Assembly: GCF_000686805.1 (NCBI RefSeq)
Contig: NZ_JMLP01000029.1
Span: forward strand, 1-39,522
Reading direction: 5' to 3'
Length of the DNA: 39,522 bases
Origin: Bacillus sp. UNC41MFS5
GTDB lineage: Bacteria > Bacillota > Bacilli > Bacillales_B > DSM-18226
Shown here: positions 7,810 through 14,603 of the stretch, piece by piece
Layout of the letters: each line of letters begins with the position of its first letter
How positions within the stretch are numbered: position 1 is the stretch's first letter
The notes under the pieces: model-generated
What the model saw: the letters and a program-made list of their open reading frames with translations, nothing else
Databases searched by the model: none
What the model was told of the DNA's origin: nothing
Translations under genes and position numbers: made by a program

Positions 7810-7820
7810 TGTATAACACA
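7810..7820 (-). promoter_or_regulatory. CcpN operator site, upstream
   Basis: TGTGTTATACA on the minus strand matches TRTGHYATAYW fully. It lies 32 bp (three helical turns) upstream of the promoter-overlapping site and in the same orientation. Confidence 0.72.
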
Positions 7821-7863
7821 TTTCAAGGGATAATGTCGATTGTTAGGAAAACTATAAATTTAA

Positions 7864-7975
7864 GGTTCTGGTGCAAAATTTCAGATAACTTGAAATTTAT
7901 CTATAAATCTTAAGGTATGACACTTTTGGAAGTTACTTTTGAACAAGGTTGTCACTTTAGGATTTATTTTGCACC
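7864..7975. mobile_element. MITE-like 112-bp element with IS6-type end
   Basis: The left end GGTTCTGGTGCAAAATTT resembles IS6-family (IS257/IS240-type) terminal repeats. Its GGTGCAAAAT is perfectly inverted at 7966-7975 (ATTTTGCACC). A second, imperfect inverted pair lies inside (7905-7923 with 7951-7965), so most of the element can fold as a hairpin. It has no coding capacity. The right end lacks the outer AGAACC, so it is either degenerate or only IS-like. Confidence 0.4.
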
Positions 7976-8006
7976 TTTTTAAGTGCTATTTTGCACATAC
8001 AACTTT

Positions 8007-8048
8007 AAAACCCAGCTACCTTCACATGAGAAGATTAGCTGGGTTTTT
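8007..8048 (+). terminator. Bidirectional terminator hairpin
   Basis: AACCCAGCTA (8009-8018) pairs perfectly with TAGCTGGGTT (8036-8045), followed by a T6 run on the plus strand and a TTTTAAAG run on the minus strand. No intact gene precedes it, so it may be a relic of a lost gene or IS. Confidence 0.6.
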
Positions 8049-8111
8049 TAATTATTTACATCCAATTATTATAGAACTATTCAGATCCGACTAGTAAAAA
8101 AGCGACTGCTC

Positions 8112-8191
8112 ATTGTTCAGCAATGGCTCCCGTTTGTTGAACAAGGAAAGTGATGCTCTTGTTTTTCAAGCATCGCACCCGTAAATTTAAT
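8112..8191 (-). repeat. Two more copies of the 31-bp intergenic repeat
   Basis: On the minus strand 8112-8142 reads GTTCAACAAACGGGAG and so on, and 8161-8191 reads ATTAAATTTACGGGTG and so on. Both keep the ACGGG core and a TTGAA or CTGAA tail at the same offset as the copies at 7142 and 7211. By eye, the 8112 copy matches the 7142 copy at about 20 of 31 positions. Confidence 0.4.
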
Positions 8192-8211
8192 TAAAAGCAA
8201 ATAAAATTTTA

Positions 8212-8304
<93 letters not shown>

Positions 8305-8641
8305 TTAAAGTTTATCTTATAATTTTCTTTCAGCCTTGATTTCCACATGATTTAAGGAATGATGTTAAGTATATAACCACAAAGACAAATTTACATCTGT
8401 CCCTAGTATCGGCCCCACCTACGCCAGATACGCTGACGGCCACGCATGCCATCCAACCCATTATCTATCATAATAGAAAACGCTTACATTTTCAAATTTT
8501 AATTGAATTTTCAGAAAAAATCTTATAGTTATATATTTGCTGCTACTTTATGAAAATCGGGCAAAATAAACCCTTAATCGTTCTGGTAAAACCATTATTG
8601 GTCAAACAATCAGTTCATTTTAAATAGGGTATATATGACGT

Positions 8642-8818
8642 ATGCTTTCACATAAGCTTGGTCTTTCTTCTTATGTGGAAGCACTCAAGAAACTCAAAAA
8701 AAATGACTTCTTCCAATATCTTCTGACTGGTCTATTCCAAATGGCCTTCGACTTCCGATTATTTAAGGTACAACATTGGATAAGAGAACAGACCATTAAT
8801 CATCATCTTATAGAATAA
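8642..8818 (+). CDS. Possible remnant reading frame (58 aa)
   Basis: A 58-codon frame begins MLSHKLGLSSYVEALKKLKK and ends INHHLIE. No Shine-Dalgarno precedes the ATG, and the frame sits in repeat-rich decayed DNA, so it may be a fragment of a larger lost gene, perhaps a transposase. I do not recognise a family and would not assume it is expressed. Confidence 0.2.
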   Translation: MLSHKLGLSSYVEALKKLKKNDFFQYLLTGLFQMAFDFRLFKVQHWIREQTINHHLIE

Positions 8819-9020
8819 TCGATTTAAATGGCTGTATTGAGCCTAGGATAGGCGCTGGCGCTGGACAATTCTCTAAGTCGAAATTTTATACTTTCTTATC
8901 TTTCAACAAAATAGGTAACTCTACTTAAATCACAGCCCAAGTGGCGATCATTTACTTGGGTCTTTTCTCGCACGTCGTATTGTAATTACAAATCTAGAAT
9001 TTATCATTTCCTACACAACG
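8819..9020. other. Non-coding stretch
   Basis: Nothing gene-like was found except a terminator-type hairpin CCCAAGT/ACTTGGG (8936-8960) followed by TCTTTT on the plus strand. The hairpin would stop any plus-strand transcript coming from the 8642-8818 remnant. Confidence 0.4.
8936..8968 (+). terminator. Rho-independent terminator (orphan)
   Basis: CCCAAGT (8936-8942) pairs with ACTTGGG (8954-8960), and TCTTTTCT follows. The gene it served is no longer recognisable. Confidence 0.5.
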
Positions 9021-9050
9021 AAGAAAATGGCACCACATAATGGCGCCATT
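9021..9050 (-). terminator. Terminator of the GNAT gene
   Basis: AATGGCACC (9026-9034) pairs with GGCGCCATT (9042-9050) with one wobble. On the minus strand the hairpin is followed by TTTTCTT. It lies about 60 bp past the GNAT stop codon. Confidence 0.6.
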
Positions 9051-9108
9051 CCTATTTCTCTAGTAAACTGCCAAGTTTAATATCACTGTATGCAACCTAT
9101 CTGACACC

Positions 9109-9564
9109 TTACCCAACATACTTAATCATTGCAACTTCATCACAGCAATCCAACTTAGGACAATTCATACAATCCACCCACACTTTTTCAGGCAAAGTCT
9201 CCTTTGCTACGATCTTAAAGCCACATTTTTTGAAAAACTCTGTTTCGTATGTGAAAGACATTACACGGCTAATTCCAAGTTTCGGTGCATCACTTATAAT
9301 ACGATTAACTAATGTGCGACCAATACCTTTCCCAGCATAATCGGGAGAAACAACCAAAGATCGTATCTCTGCCAGGTCCTGTCCTAAAACATGTAATCCT
9401 GCAACCCCTAGTATATTATTATCTTCTTTCATAACATACAAACATTGTAAATGTTGATAGAGTGATAAATACGTACGAGGCAATACGATTCCTTTTTCAG
9501 CAAAAATTTGGATTAAATCATAAATATCTTTAACATCACTTGTCACTGCATGGTAAATATCCAT
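9109..9564 (-). CDS. GNAT N-acetyltransferase, short ArgA/NAGS-like
   Basis: A 151-aa GNAT protein. The acetyl-CoA pyrophosphate loop is VVSPDYAGKGIGRTLV (about residues 72-87) and the C-terminal half has FFKKCGF. The tail has a KVWVDCMNCPKLDCCDEVAM motif with five cysteines, which is typical of the single-domain N-acetylglutamate synthase group of Gram-positives. If so, it makes N-acetylglutamate for arginine biosynthesis, but the substrate is inferred from that tail alone. The ATG follows AAAAGGAGATACAGA. It stands alone, with its own terminator and with a decayed gene upstream. Confidence 0.78.
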   Translation of the reverse strand: MDIYHAVTSDVKDIYDLIQIFAEKGIVLPRTYLSLYQHLQCLYVMKEDNNILGVAGLHVLGQDLAEIRSLVVSPDYAGKGIGRTLVNRIISDAPKLGISRVMSFTYETEFFKKCGFKIVAKETLPEKVWVDCMNCPKLDCCDEVAMIKYVG

Positions 9565-9606
9565 TCTGTATCTCCTTTTGTAATAATTATTTATAAATAT
9601 ACAACA

Positions 9607-10016
9607 CTATGTATTTTCATTCAATGATTTTAAGGACAAAAAATTTTTTATCTCCTGAAGTAAAAAATAGCTTGAATCAACCTCCCAAGCTACATTGCCA
9701 TTAACAACTCTTCCTAAATTCATTTTCAATCGTTTCTTCTCCTGTTCACAAAATTCCTCAACTGTTGATTTACTCCAATAGGGGGTACCTGCAAGTTCAA
9801 CATCCGCTTTCGATATTTTTCCTCGACTGTAGTACACATTTAATTTACGTTTATCATAATTCAAACCATGTTCCGATAAGAAATCAGCAAACTGCTTTTG
9901 CTTTAACTTCTGTTAATCCTTGCATTGCTTCTTCCACTGTTAAAATGTTCTCATAAGCCTTTAACTTACCTTTAAACTTCGGAAACTTTTCAATGATCCG
10001 TTTAGTTGCGTGTCAT
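9607..10016 (-). pseudogene. Decayed small gene with two frameshifts
   Basis: A good ribosome binding site (AGGAGGGGATAGG) and ATG at 10016 open a frame that stops after four codons. Shifting one base at CGCAACT gives MTRTKRIIEKFPKFKGKL and so on. A second shift near GTTAAAGCAAAAG joins it to the 85-codon frame at 9607-9864 (NYDKRKLNVYYSRGKISKAD through NENT). Together they describe one soluble charged protein of about 135 residues with an unrecognised family. The gene either has decayed or, less likely, the two indels are sequence errors. Its control region carries a perfect palindrome. Confidence 0.6.
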
Positions 10017-10028
10017 CCTATCCCCTCC

Positions 10029-10045
10029 TGTTGACTTAGTCAACA
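10029..10045. promoter_or_regulatory. Perfect 17-bp palindrome, likely operator
   Basis: TGTTGACTTAGTCAACA is a perfect inverted repeat that abuts the AGGAGGGG ribosome binding site of the decayed gene. TTGAC-N3-GTCAA symmetry suits a dimeric MarR-type repressor, but no regulator is encoded next to it. Confidence 0.5.
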
Positions 10046-10110
10046 TCGAAACGGAAAATTGATTGTCTTGCATCTGACTTTACCTTACAAAGAGATTGAA
10101 CTTAATAGCA

Positions 10111-10151
10111 AAAAAAGGGTGTCAGGCACCGATAGTGCCTGACACCCTTTT
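10111..10151 (-). terminator. Bidirectional terminator of the amidase gene
   Basis: AGGGTGTCAGGCAC (10116-10129) pairs perfectly with GTGCCTGACACCCT (10135-10148), with A/T runs on both sides. It contains the 13-mer GGTGTCAGGCACC, which occurs again inside the penicillin-binding-protein gene (23158-23170). Confidence 0.85.
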
Positions 10152-10159
10152 ATTAACAA

Positions 10160-11002
10160 CTATTTATTACTGTTTGAGTAGTTTATAATCCCATCGGAAA
10201 TGCTCGTGAGTAAGTTGGTAAGATAGACAGTGTCGGACAGGTTCTCGTCTTCGCTTGGATTACTCATAAAGCCCATTTCAATTAACGTACTAGGCACTTT
10301 CGACCAATTAAAGCCTGATAGGTCACCGCGATACGAAATCCCATTTACTTTTACTGCTGGATTTTTAATAGTTTCATCAAGTATAAGCTGGGAAGCCTTT
10401 AGACTATCTTGATAAATAGCCTTTGTATATTGATCATCATCAGAAGGAGTTAAGACAGAAAGACCTTTAACATTCCGATTGGTTGATCCATCCGCATGAA
10501 TCCGCACAAATAAGTCGGCGTGATTTTGATTAGCGATTTCGGCTCTTTCTTTGTTACTTATATTCACATCATGGGTTGTTCGGGTGTAAATGACTTTTAC
10601 TCCTCTTTTTTCAAGCAATTTGCCTAAAATTTGCGAGGCCTCTAACGTTAATTTGTACTCTGGCTTCCCTGTAGCAACTCCAGCCGTTCCACCCGTTACT
10701 TTAATTTTGGTTTCTGACGCACCCGGTCCTACAGGCTCCTGTCCCATGTTAGCCGAACGTTGGTGTCCAGGATCGATGACGACTAAAAAGTCGTTTTGCA
10801 CTTCCTCTTTTTCTTCTTCTTCATCTAACGCTTTGGTTGTTTCTTGATCTTCTTTACTAAATTCCTGGTTAACAGGTTCTTCGTTAATTTCTGCTGATGG
10901 GTCTTTTCCTCCCTTTTCTTGTGGTTGATTGAAGATAAAATACACAAGAATCACTGCTAGAAGGATTACGATTGTGATTCCTATCTTAGCTGTCTTTGAC
11001 AT
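10160..11002 (-). CDS. N-acetylmuramoyl-L-alanine amidase (Amidase_3), membrane-anchored
   Basis: A 280-aa protein with an N-terminal signal-anchor (IGITIVILLAVILVYFIF, residues 7-24), an acidic Glu/Asp/Lys linker to about residue 70, and an Amidase_3 domain. Zinc ligands are His in VVIDPGHQ, Glu in YKLTLEASQ and His in LFVRIHADGS. The catalytic Glu is in STLIEMGFMSN. It should cleave the amide between MurNAc and the stem peptide outside the membrane. The long substrate-side insert after DPGHQ is usual for CwlC/CwlD-type enzymes. It is a single-gene unit with a terminator at 10111-10151. A role at sporulation or cell separation cannot be decided from sequence. Confidence 0.88.
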   Translation of the reverse strand: MSKTAKIGITIVILLAVILVYFIFNQPQEKGGKDPSAEINEEPVNQEFSKEDQETTKALDEEEEKEEVQNDFLVVIDPGHQRSANMGQEPVGPGASETKIKVTGGTAGVATGKPEYKLTLEASQILGKLLEKRGVKVIYTRTTHDVNISNKERAEIANQNHADLFVRIHADGSTNRNVKGLSVLTPSDDDQYTKAIYQDSLKASQLILDETIKNPAVKVNGISYRGDLSGFNWSKVPSTLIEMGFMSNPSEDENLSDTVYLTNLLTSISDGIINYSNSNK

Positions 11003-11196
11003 TACATCAGAAACTCCTTTCGGCTATTGAACAAATTCACATTGTATTTTTCAACAATATTTAATGGGTCATCATATTATGGGTCCGAGCCCATCTTTAA
11101 TAAGATTATTTTAAGTATAATTCCTAAAAATAACAGATAGTTAAACTTTTCGACAAATCTTTATGAAATCCTACTTTTTCCTATTTCGAACCACAT

Positions 11197-11226
11197 TAAA
11201 AATAACCACCTAGCAAGTAGATGGCT
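11197..11226 (-). terminator. Terminator of cotH
   Basis: On the minus strand AGCCATCTA and TAGGTGGTT pair with two wobbles around a short loop, and TTATTTTTA follows. It lies 18 bp beyond the cotH stop codon. Confidence 0.65.
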
Positions 11227-11244
11227 CCTTTTAGTCTGAACATT

Positions 11245-12336
11245 TTAATTTAGCGCTGCTAATTTCCTGTATAAGTATTTTCTTCTTTCCTCGATATATT
11301 TCGTGATGACCAATAATTCCTGGTCGAATTTATCCATATCTTGTTTTTTATATGGGTCCTCTTTGACATACGGACGAATCAATTGTGTCAGTTTTTCCGC
11401 CTTAGGAATCATATGTCCTACTGTAAATTGCTGCTCCATTATCTCCTTAAGGAGCTGTTGATATTGCTTACGAAAGGTATCCACATATAATAATCGTGCC
11501 GTTAAAGTATTAAAGCCATCAATCGGAACATAATCAGACTCCATGGTTTTCCCATTGACATCCCGGCCCCATGTCGCATCATAGTCCCACGGTATAATCT
11601 CAAATAGGCGTGTTTCACCATTCCTGTATAGGGCATAGTTATGAACAAAACCATCATAGTTTGATGTAAAAATAACACCAGCCACCCATCGAAGATATTT
11701 ATCAATATCTACAAATTTATGAATTTCCTTTTCGAATTCACTTTTTGAAAACGTATTGATATTAAAGATAAATTCCTGTAGGTAATAATCATCTTCTGGC
11801 GCACCAAATTTCCTTTCATAGCCTAATCGGAGGGATTTTTTTGTTCCTTTGTCCAGATCGCTCATTAGTGAAAAATTGGCATCCCCATCAACGGCATAAA
11901 AGATGCTCCCTTTCGGTAAGTCCCTTCTTGTTAAGAAATTCTCATCCACACTCTCAATTTCCAAATAGACCCCTTCAGCTTTTCCATTTTGATTCAAAAA
12001 GATATGTCTCGATTGAGGTGATAAAACCCCAAGCTCTGCAAAGAAATCGAAGGACAGTTTGTTTCTGATTAATGAAGGATCCTTAAATTCCGCATTCAAA
12101 TGAATATGTTTGGAACCTCTGAAGGTTTTTGGTTTGTAGAAGGATACCTGGTAAGACTTTTTCGATAAATCACGGATATGAGATCCTCGATAGGCAATAT
12201 CAATGTCGAGCCGTTTCCCTTCAATCGTTAACTGGGCTGGAATTGGGTCATCAATCCAAATGTCTCTTCTTAGCTCCCTCAGGTCGATGGGCCTAATAAA
12301 TAGTTTGTATTGCGGTAGTAGTGCTGTCTCGTCCAT
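11245..12336 (-). CDS. cotH: CotH spore coat protein kinase
   Basis: A 363-aa CotH-family kinase, almost exactly the B. subtilis length (362). The diagnostic segment is YDGFVHNYALYRNG followed by FEIIPWDYDATWGRD, which holds the acidic catalytic and metal-binding residues. The N-terminal part has the family's DIAYRGSHIRDLSKKSYQV. The ATG at 12336 is chosen because AGGAAGGAGG precedes it by 9 nt. An in-frame GTG 31 codons upstream lacks such a site and would add a disordered basic tail. CotH phosphorylates Ser in CotB and CotG and organises the outer coat. Here it is divergent to a CotG-like gene, as in B. subtilis. Confidence 0.93.
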   Translation of the reverse strand: MDETALLPQYKLFIRPIDLRELRRDIWIDDPIPAQLTIEGKRLDIDIAYRGSHIRDLSKKSYQVSFYKPKTFRGSKHIHLNAEFKDPSLIRNKLSFDFFAELGVLSPQSRHIFLNQNGKAEGVYLEIESVDENFLTRRDLPKGSIFYAVDGDANFSLMSDLDKGTKKSLRLGYERKFGAPEDDYYLQEFIFNINTFSKSEFEKEIHKFVDIDKYLRWVAGVIFTSNYDGFVHNYALYRNGETRLFEIIPWDYDATWGRDVNGKTMESDYVPIDGFNTLTARLLYVDTFRKQYQQLLKEIMEQQFTVGHMIPKAEKLTQLIRPYVKEDPYKKQDMDKFDQELLVITKYIEERRKYLYRKLAALN

Positions 12337-12480
12337 TTTTTTATTCCTCCTTCCTATATTCCTATGAGAATTGAAGGAAGGAGGTCCCGGTTGGACAGCT
12401 TTTTTTTCGTGCATAGGCCTTTTTCTCACTCAAATGTACCTGTACACACGTAATTTATTAGAAGAAGAGAGAGTTTTTTG

Positions 12481-12492
12481 GACAAATTTGTC
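12481..12492. promoter_or_regulatory. Palindrome in the cotH/cotG divergent region
   Basis: GACAAATTTGTC is a perfect 12-bp inverted repeat about 50 bp upstream of the CotG-like start. No SigK-type -10 was recognised nearby, so its role is unknown. Confidence 0.25.
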
Positions 12493-12541
12493 AATCAGTT
12501 ATGTGCTCCCTTTTCAAGCTTAAAGGAGGTGCAAAGTTACT

Positions 12542-13069
12542 ATGAGCGATTTTTCATCTGAAGATATTGAAAGAGCGGCAGAAGAAGTAAGGCGAGGCGA
12601 TTTTTGGGACTTTATGTTACGTGATCCTAGTCAAGACCGTCGCACTACACGCAGAAGAACATCCAGACGTAGAACATCCAGACAGCAAATGACATCACGG
12701 ATGAACACATCTAGACGTAATACATCAAGAAATCGTAACACTTCGAGAAACCGGAATACATCTAGAAATCGTAACACTTCGAGAAACCGGAATACATCCA
12801 GAAATCGTAACACTTCGAGAAACCGGAATACATCCAGAAATCGTAACACTTCGAGAAACCGGAATACTTCGAGAAACCGGAATACATCACGCCGAAATAC
12901 TTCGAGAAGAAATACTTCCAGAAGATGTACTTCCAGAAGATGTACATCAAGAAGAAGAACTTCTAGATGCAGATGGACAGGATGGCGTCGAGGTTCTAGA
13001 TGCAATACTATCGTCAATCGTTGTTGGAAAGACGGCAACATGTGGAATTTGAGAGTCCGCAACCGTTAA
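12542..13069 (+). CDS. cotG: CotG-like spore coat protein, Arg/Ser/Thr-rich repeats
   Basis: A 175-aa protein in three parts. The acidic head is SSEDIERAAEEVRRGDFWDF, matching the CotG N terminus (SDIEEAVKSAKKEGLKDYLY in B. subtilis, from memory). The middle (residues 34-142) is built from TSR units, about 19 in all, of which nine are NRNTSR. A Cys-containing tail with WKDGNMW matches the CotG tail WKDGNCW. It is divergent from cotH and has AAAGGAGGT before the ATG. CotG is a morphogenetic outer-coat protein and a CotH substrate, and each TSR offers a Ser or Thr beside Arg. Unlike B. subtilis CotG the repeat basic residue is Arg, not Lys. Five Cys near the end could cross-link. Confidence 0.87.
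   Translation: MSDFSSEDIERAAEEVRRGDFWDFMLRDPSQDRRTTRRRTSRRRTSRQQMTSRMNTSRRNTSRNRNTSRNRNTSRNRNTSRNRNTSRNRNTSRNRNTSRNRNTSRNRNTSRNRNTSRRNTSRRNTSRRCTSRRCTSRRRTSRCRWTGWRRGSRCNTIVNRCWKDGNMWNLRVRNR
12731..12874 (+). repeat. Tandem 36-bp repeats in the CotG-like gene
   Basis: Four 36-bp units start at 12731, 12767, 12803 and 12839. Each opens AATCGTAACACTTCGAGA and encodes two NRNTSR hexapeptides. The first three are near-identical at the DNA level. The synonymous codons are conserved, which points to recent unit duplication and likely copy-number variation between strains. Confidence 0.9.
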
Positions 13070-13087
13070 TAAGTTCTTTTTAATAGA

Positions 13088-13120
13088 AAATGGGAAAGGA
13101 GACTTGTCTTCCTTTCCCAT
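13088..13120. terminator. Bidirectional terminator between cotG and the DsbA gene
   Basis: ATGGGAAAGG (13090-13099) pairs perfectly with CCTTTCCCAT (13111-13120). On the minus strand TTTTC follows and on the plus strand a weak CCTCATTT follows. It serves two convergent genes. Confidence 0.7.
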
Positions 13121-13140
13121 CCTCATTTATGAATAAACCT

Positions 13141-13863
13141 CTACTTTTTCTCAGGAATAACACAATTGCCATCCGCACAACTAACATCTTCCTCAGTGGA
13201 AAGATCTTGCAGAACTGGAACCGGAGACTCTTCTTCCCAGACTTTTTGCAACGCTCCCATAAAGGTTTCTGTAGGTTGCGCACCTGAAATTGCATATTTT
13301 TGATTAATGACAAAATACGGTACCCCGCGAACACCATACTGCTGGGCAAGGGATTCATCCTGGCGAACATCTACCGCAAACGCATTTTTATCATTTAAAA
13401 CATTCAATACTTCTTGTCTATTCAAACCTGCCGCTTCAGCAATATCCGCAAGTGTTTCAATTTCCCCAATATGCTTCGACTCTGTAAAATAGGCACGGAG
13501 AAGTTTTTCTGAGACAAGCGCTTCTTTCCCTTGAGTTTCTGCAAATTTGGCCAAACGGTGGGCATCAAATGTATTAGTTGGCTTCATTTCATCAAAGTTA
13601 AATGTCAAGCCAACAGTGGCTGCCTGCTGACCGACCCCTTGATTCGCTTGTTTCGCTTGTTCAACACTCATACCATATTTATGGGCTAACATTTCATGAA
13701 TGCTTTGCTCAATCTTTGTTGGAGAATTAGGGTCAAGCTCAAAGCTTTTGAATTCTACTTCTACTTGATCCTTGTGGGGAAATTGATCTAAAGCCAATTC
13801 TAATCGGCGTTTTCCTATATAACAAAACGGACATACATAATCAGACCAGACTTCAATTTTCAT
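13141..13863 (-). CDS. DsbA-family oxidoreductase, FrnE/YwbO-like
   Basis: A 240-aa thioredoxin-fold protein of the DsbA/FrnE group. Near the N terminus EVWSDYVCPFCYIGKRRLE carries the CxxC active site (CPFC), and GVRGVPYFVIN carries the cis-Pro loop. It lacks a signal peptide, so it acts in the cytoplasm, in keeping with FrnE and B. subtilis YwbO. An extra CADGNC pair near the C terminus may be a second redox or metal site. The start follows CGAGGTGTCGAC. It is a single gene with a shared terminator and no obvious partner. Confidence 0.87.
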   Translation of the reverse strand: MKIEVWSDYVCPFCYIGKRRLELALDQFPHKDQVEVEFKSFELDPNSPTKIEQSIHEMLAHKYGMSVEQAKQANQGVGQQAATVGLTFNFDEMKPTNTFDAHRLAKFAETQGKEALVSEKLLRAYFTESKHIGEIETLADIAEAAGLNRQEVLNVLNDKNAFAVDVRQDESLAQQYGVRGVPYFVINQKYAISGAQPTETFMGALQKVWEEESPVPVLQDLSTEEDVSCADGNCVIPEKK

Positions 13864-14052
13864 GTCGACACCTCGTTTTCTTCTGATAAGTTATATAGTA
13901 CCACAAGGTGAAGAAAAACCAATTCATGGTGCTCATTGGTTATTTTAATTGGATGCATGTTACTATTAGGTATAGATAGGGAAAAGGATTTTTTTCATTT
14001 CATAGAGAATAATTACTTAAACATTCTAAAAAACATGAAGAGGTGATGTTGC

Positions 14053-14526
14053 TTGAAACAATGGTCAAAGGAAATTGAAATCCATGCTCCTATTGATATT
14101 GTTTGGGGATTGTTAAATGGTTCATTAGAGGATATGCAAAGAATAATGCCTCAAGTAGTCGATCATCAACCGGTAAAAGTGACAAATGAAGGTGTCGGTA
14201 GCATCTATCGTCAGAAATATCGAGAAGGCAAACGTGTCGAAGAGTATGATGTGGAAACATTAGAATTTGAAAATTCTCCCGATCAAAAGAAATTAAAAGT
14301 TGGCTTTTCGCTTGCCAAAATGTTTGAGATTACCGCTTTATATGAATTAACCGCCATCAATGAGCAAAATACCCTTTTTAAATACACCTGTACAAACAAA
14401 CCGCTAAAAGCCTTCCTCAAGTTATTTCTATTATTAGCAAGTGACAAAATCGTCGTGCAATTTTGTGAAAGAGTAAAAAAAGTAGCTGAAGAAGAATATA
14501 AAAATAGCAATGTACTTATAAAATAG
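14053..14526 (+). CDS. SRPBCC (START/Bet v1-like) family protein
   Basis: A 157-aa protein starting at TTG with AAGAGGTGATG as ribosome binding site. The N-terminal KEIEIHAPIDIVWGLLNGSLEDMQRIMP and the middle GVGSIYRQKYREGKRVEEYDVETLE follow the SRPBCC beta-sheet and long C-terminal helix pattern (KIVVQFCERVKKVAEEEYKN). Members bind hydrophobic ligands or act as polyketide cyclase-like proteins. No catalytic residues can be named and no operon partner exists. A bidirectional terminator follows at 14551-14584. Confidence 0.7.
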   Translation: MKQWSKEIEIHAPIDIVWGLLNGSLEDMQRIMPQVVDHQPVKVTNEGVGSIYRQKYREGKRVEEYDVETLEFENSPDQKKLKVGFSLAKMFEITALYELTAINEQNTLFKYTCTNKPLKAFLKLFLLLASDKIVVQFCERVKKVAEEEYKNSNVLIK

Positions 14527-14550
14527 CCTGGTGAATGACTATTTTCCAAA

Positions 14551-14584
14551 AGAAATTCCACAAGTTGAAGACCTGTGGAATTTT
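14551..14584. terminator. Bidirectional terminator
   Basis: AAATTCCACA (14553-14562) pairs with TGTGGAATTT (14574-14583). TTCTTGTTTC follows on the plus strand and TTTCTTTTGG on the minus strand, so it serves both the SRPBCC gene and the nuclease/helicase operon. Confidence 0.8.
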
Positions 14585-14603
14585 CTTGTTTCATATGAAT
14601 TCA

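Noticed and set aside
8403..8471. 22-codon minus-strand frame ending RIWRRWGRY
   Set aside because: No ribosome site and no upstream continuation in frame. Treated as a possible tail of a lost gene, not a gene.
8475..8488. cre-like (CcpA) sequence AGAAAACGCTTACA
   Set aside because: One mismatch at a normally conserved position and no gene or promoter next to it, so no regulatory role can be assigned.
12337..12429. In-frame 31-codon N-terminal extension of CotH from a GTG
   Set aside because: The ATG at 12336 has a strong AGGAAGGAGG site and gives the family length. The extension is basic, disordered and has no ribosome site.
12731..12874. CRISPR-like appearance of regularly spaced repeats
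   Set aside because: Units are directly tandem with no spacers, are in frame and encode NRNTSR. They are coding repeats.
12631..13062. Long minus-strand frames opposite the CotG-like repeats
   Set aside because: They arise from the low-complexity repeat on the other strand (repeated FLEVFR units) and lack ribosome sites. cotG has the better evidence.
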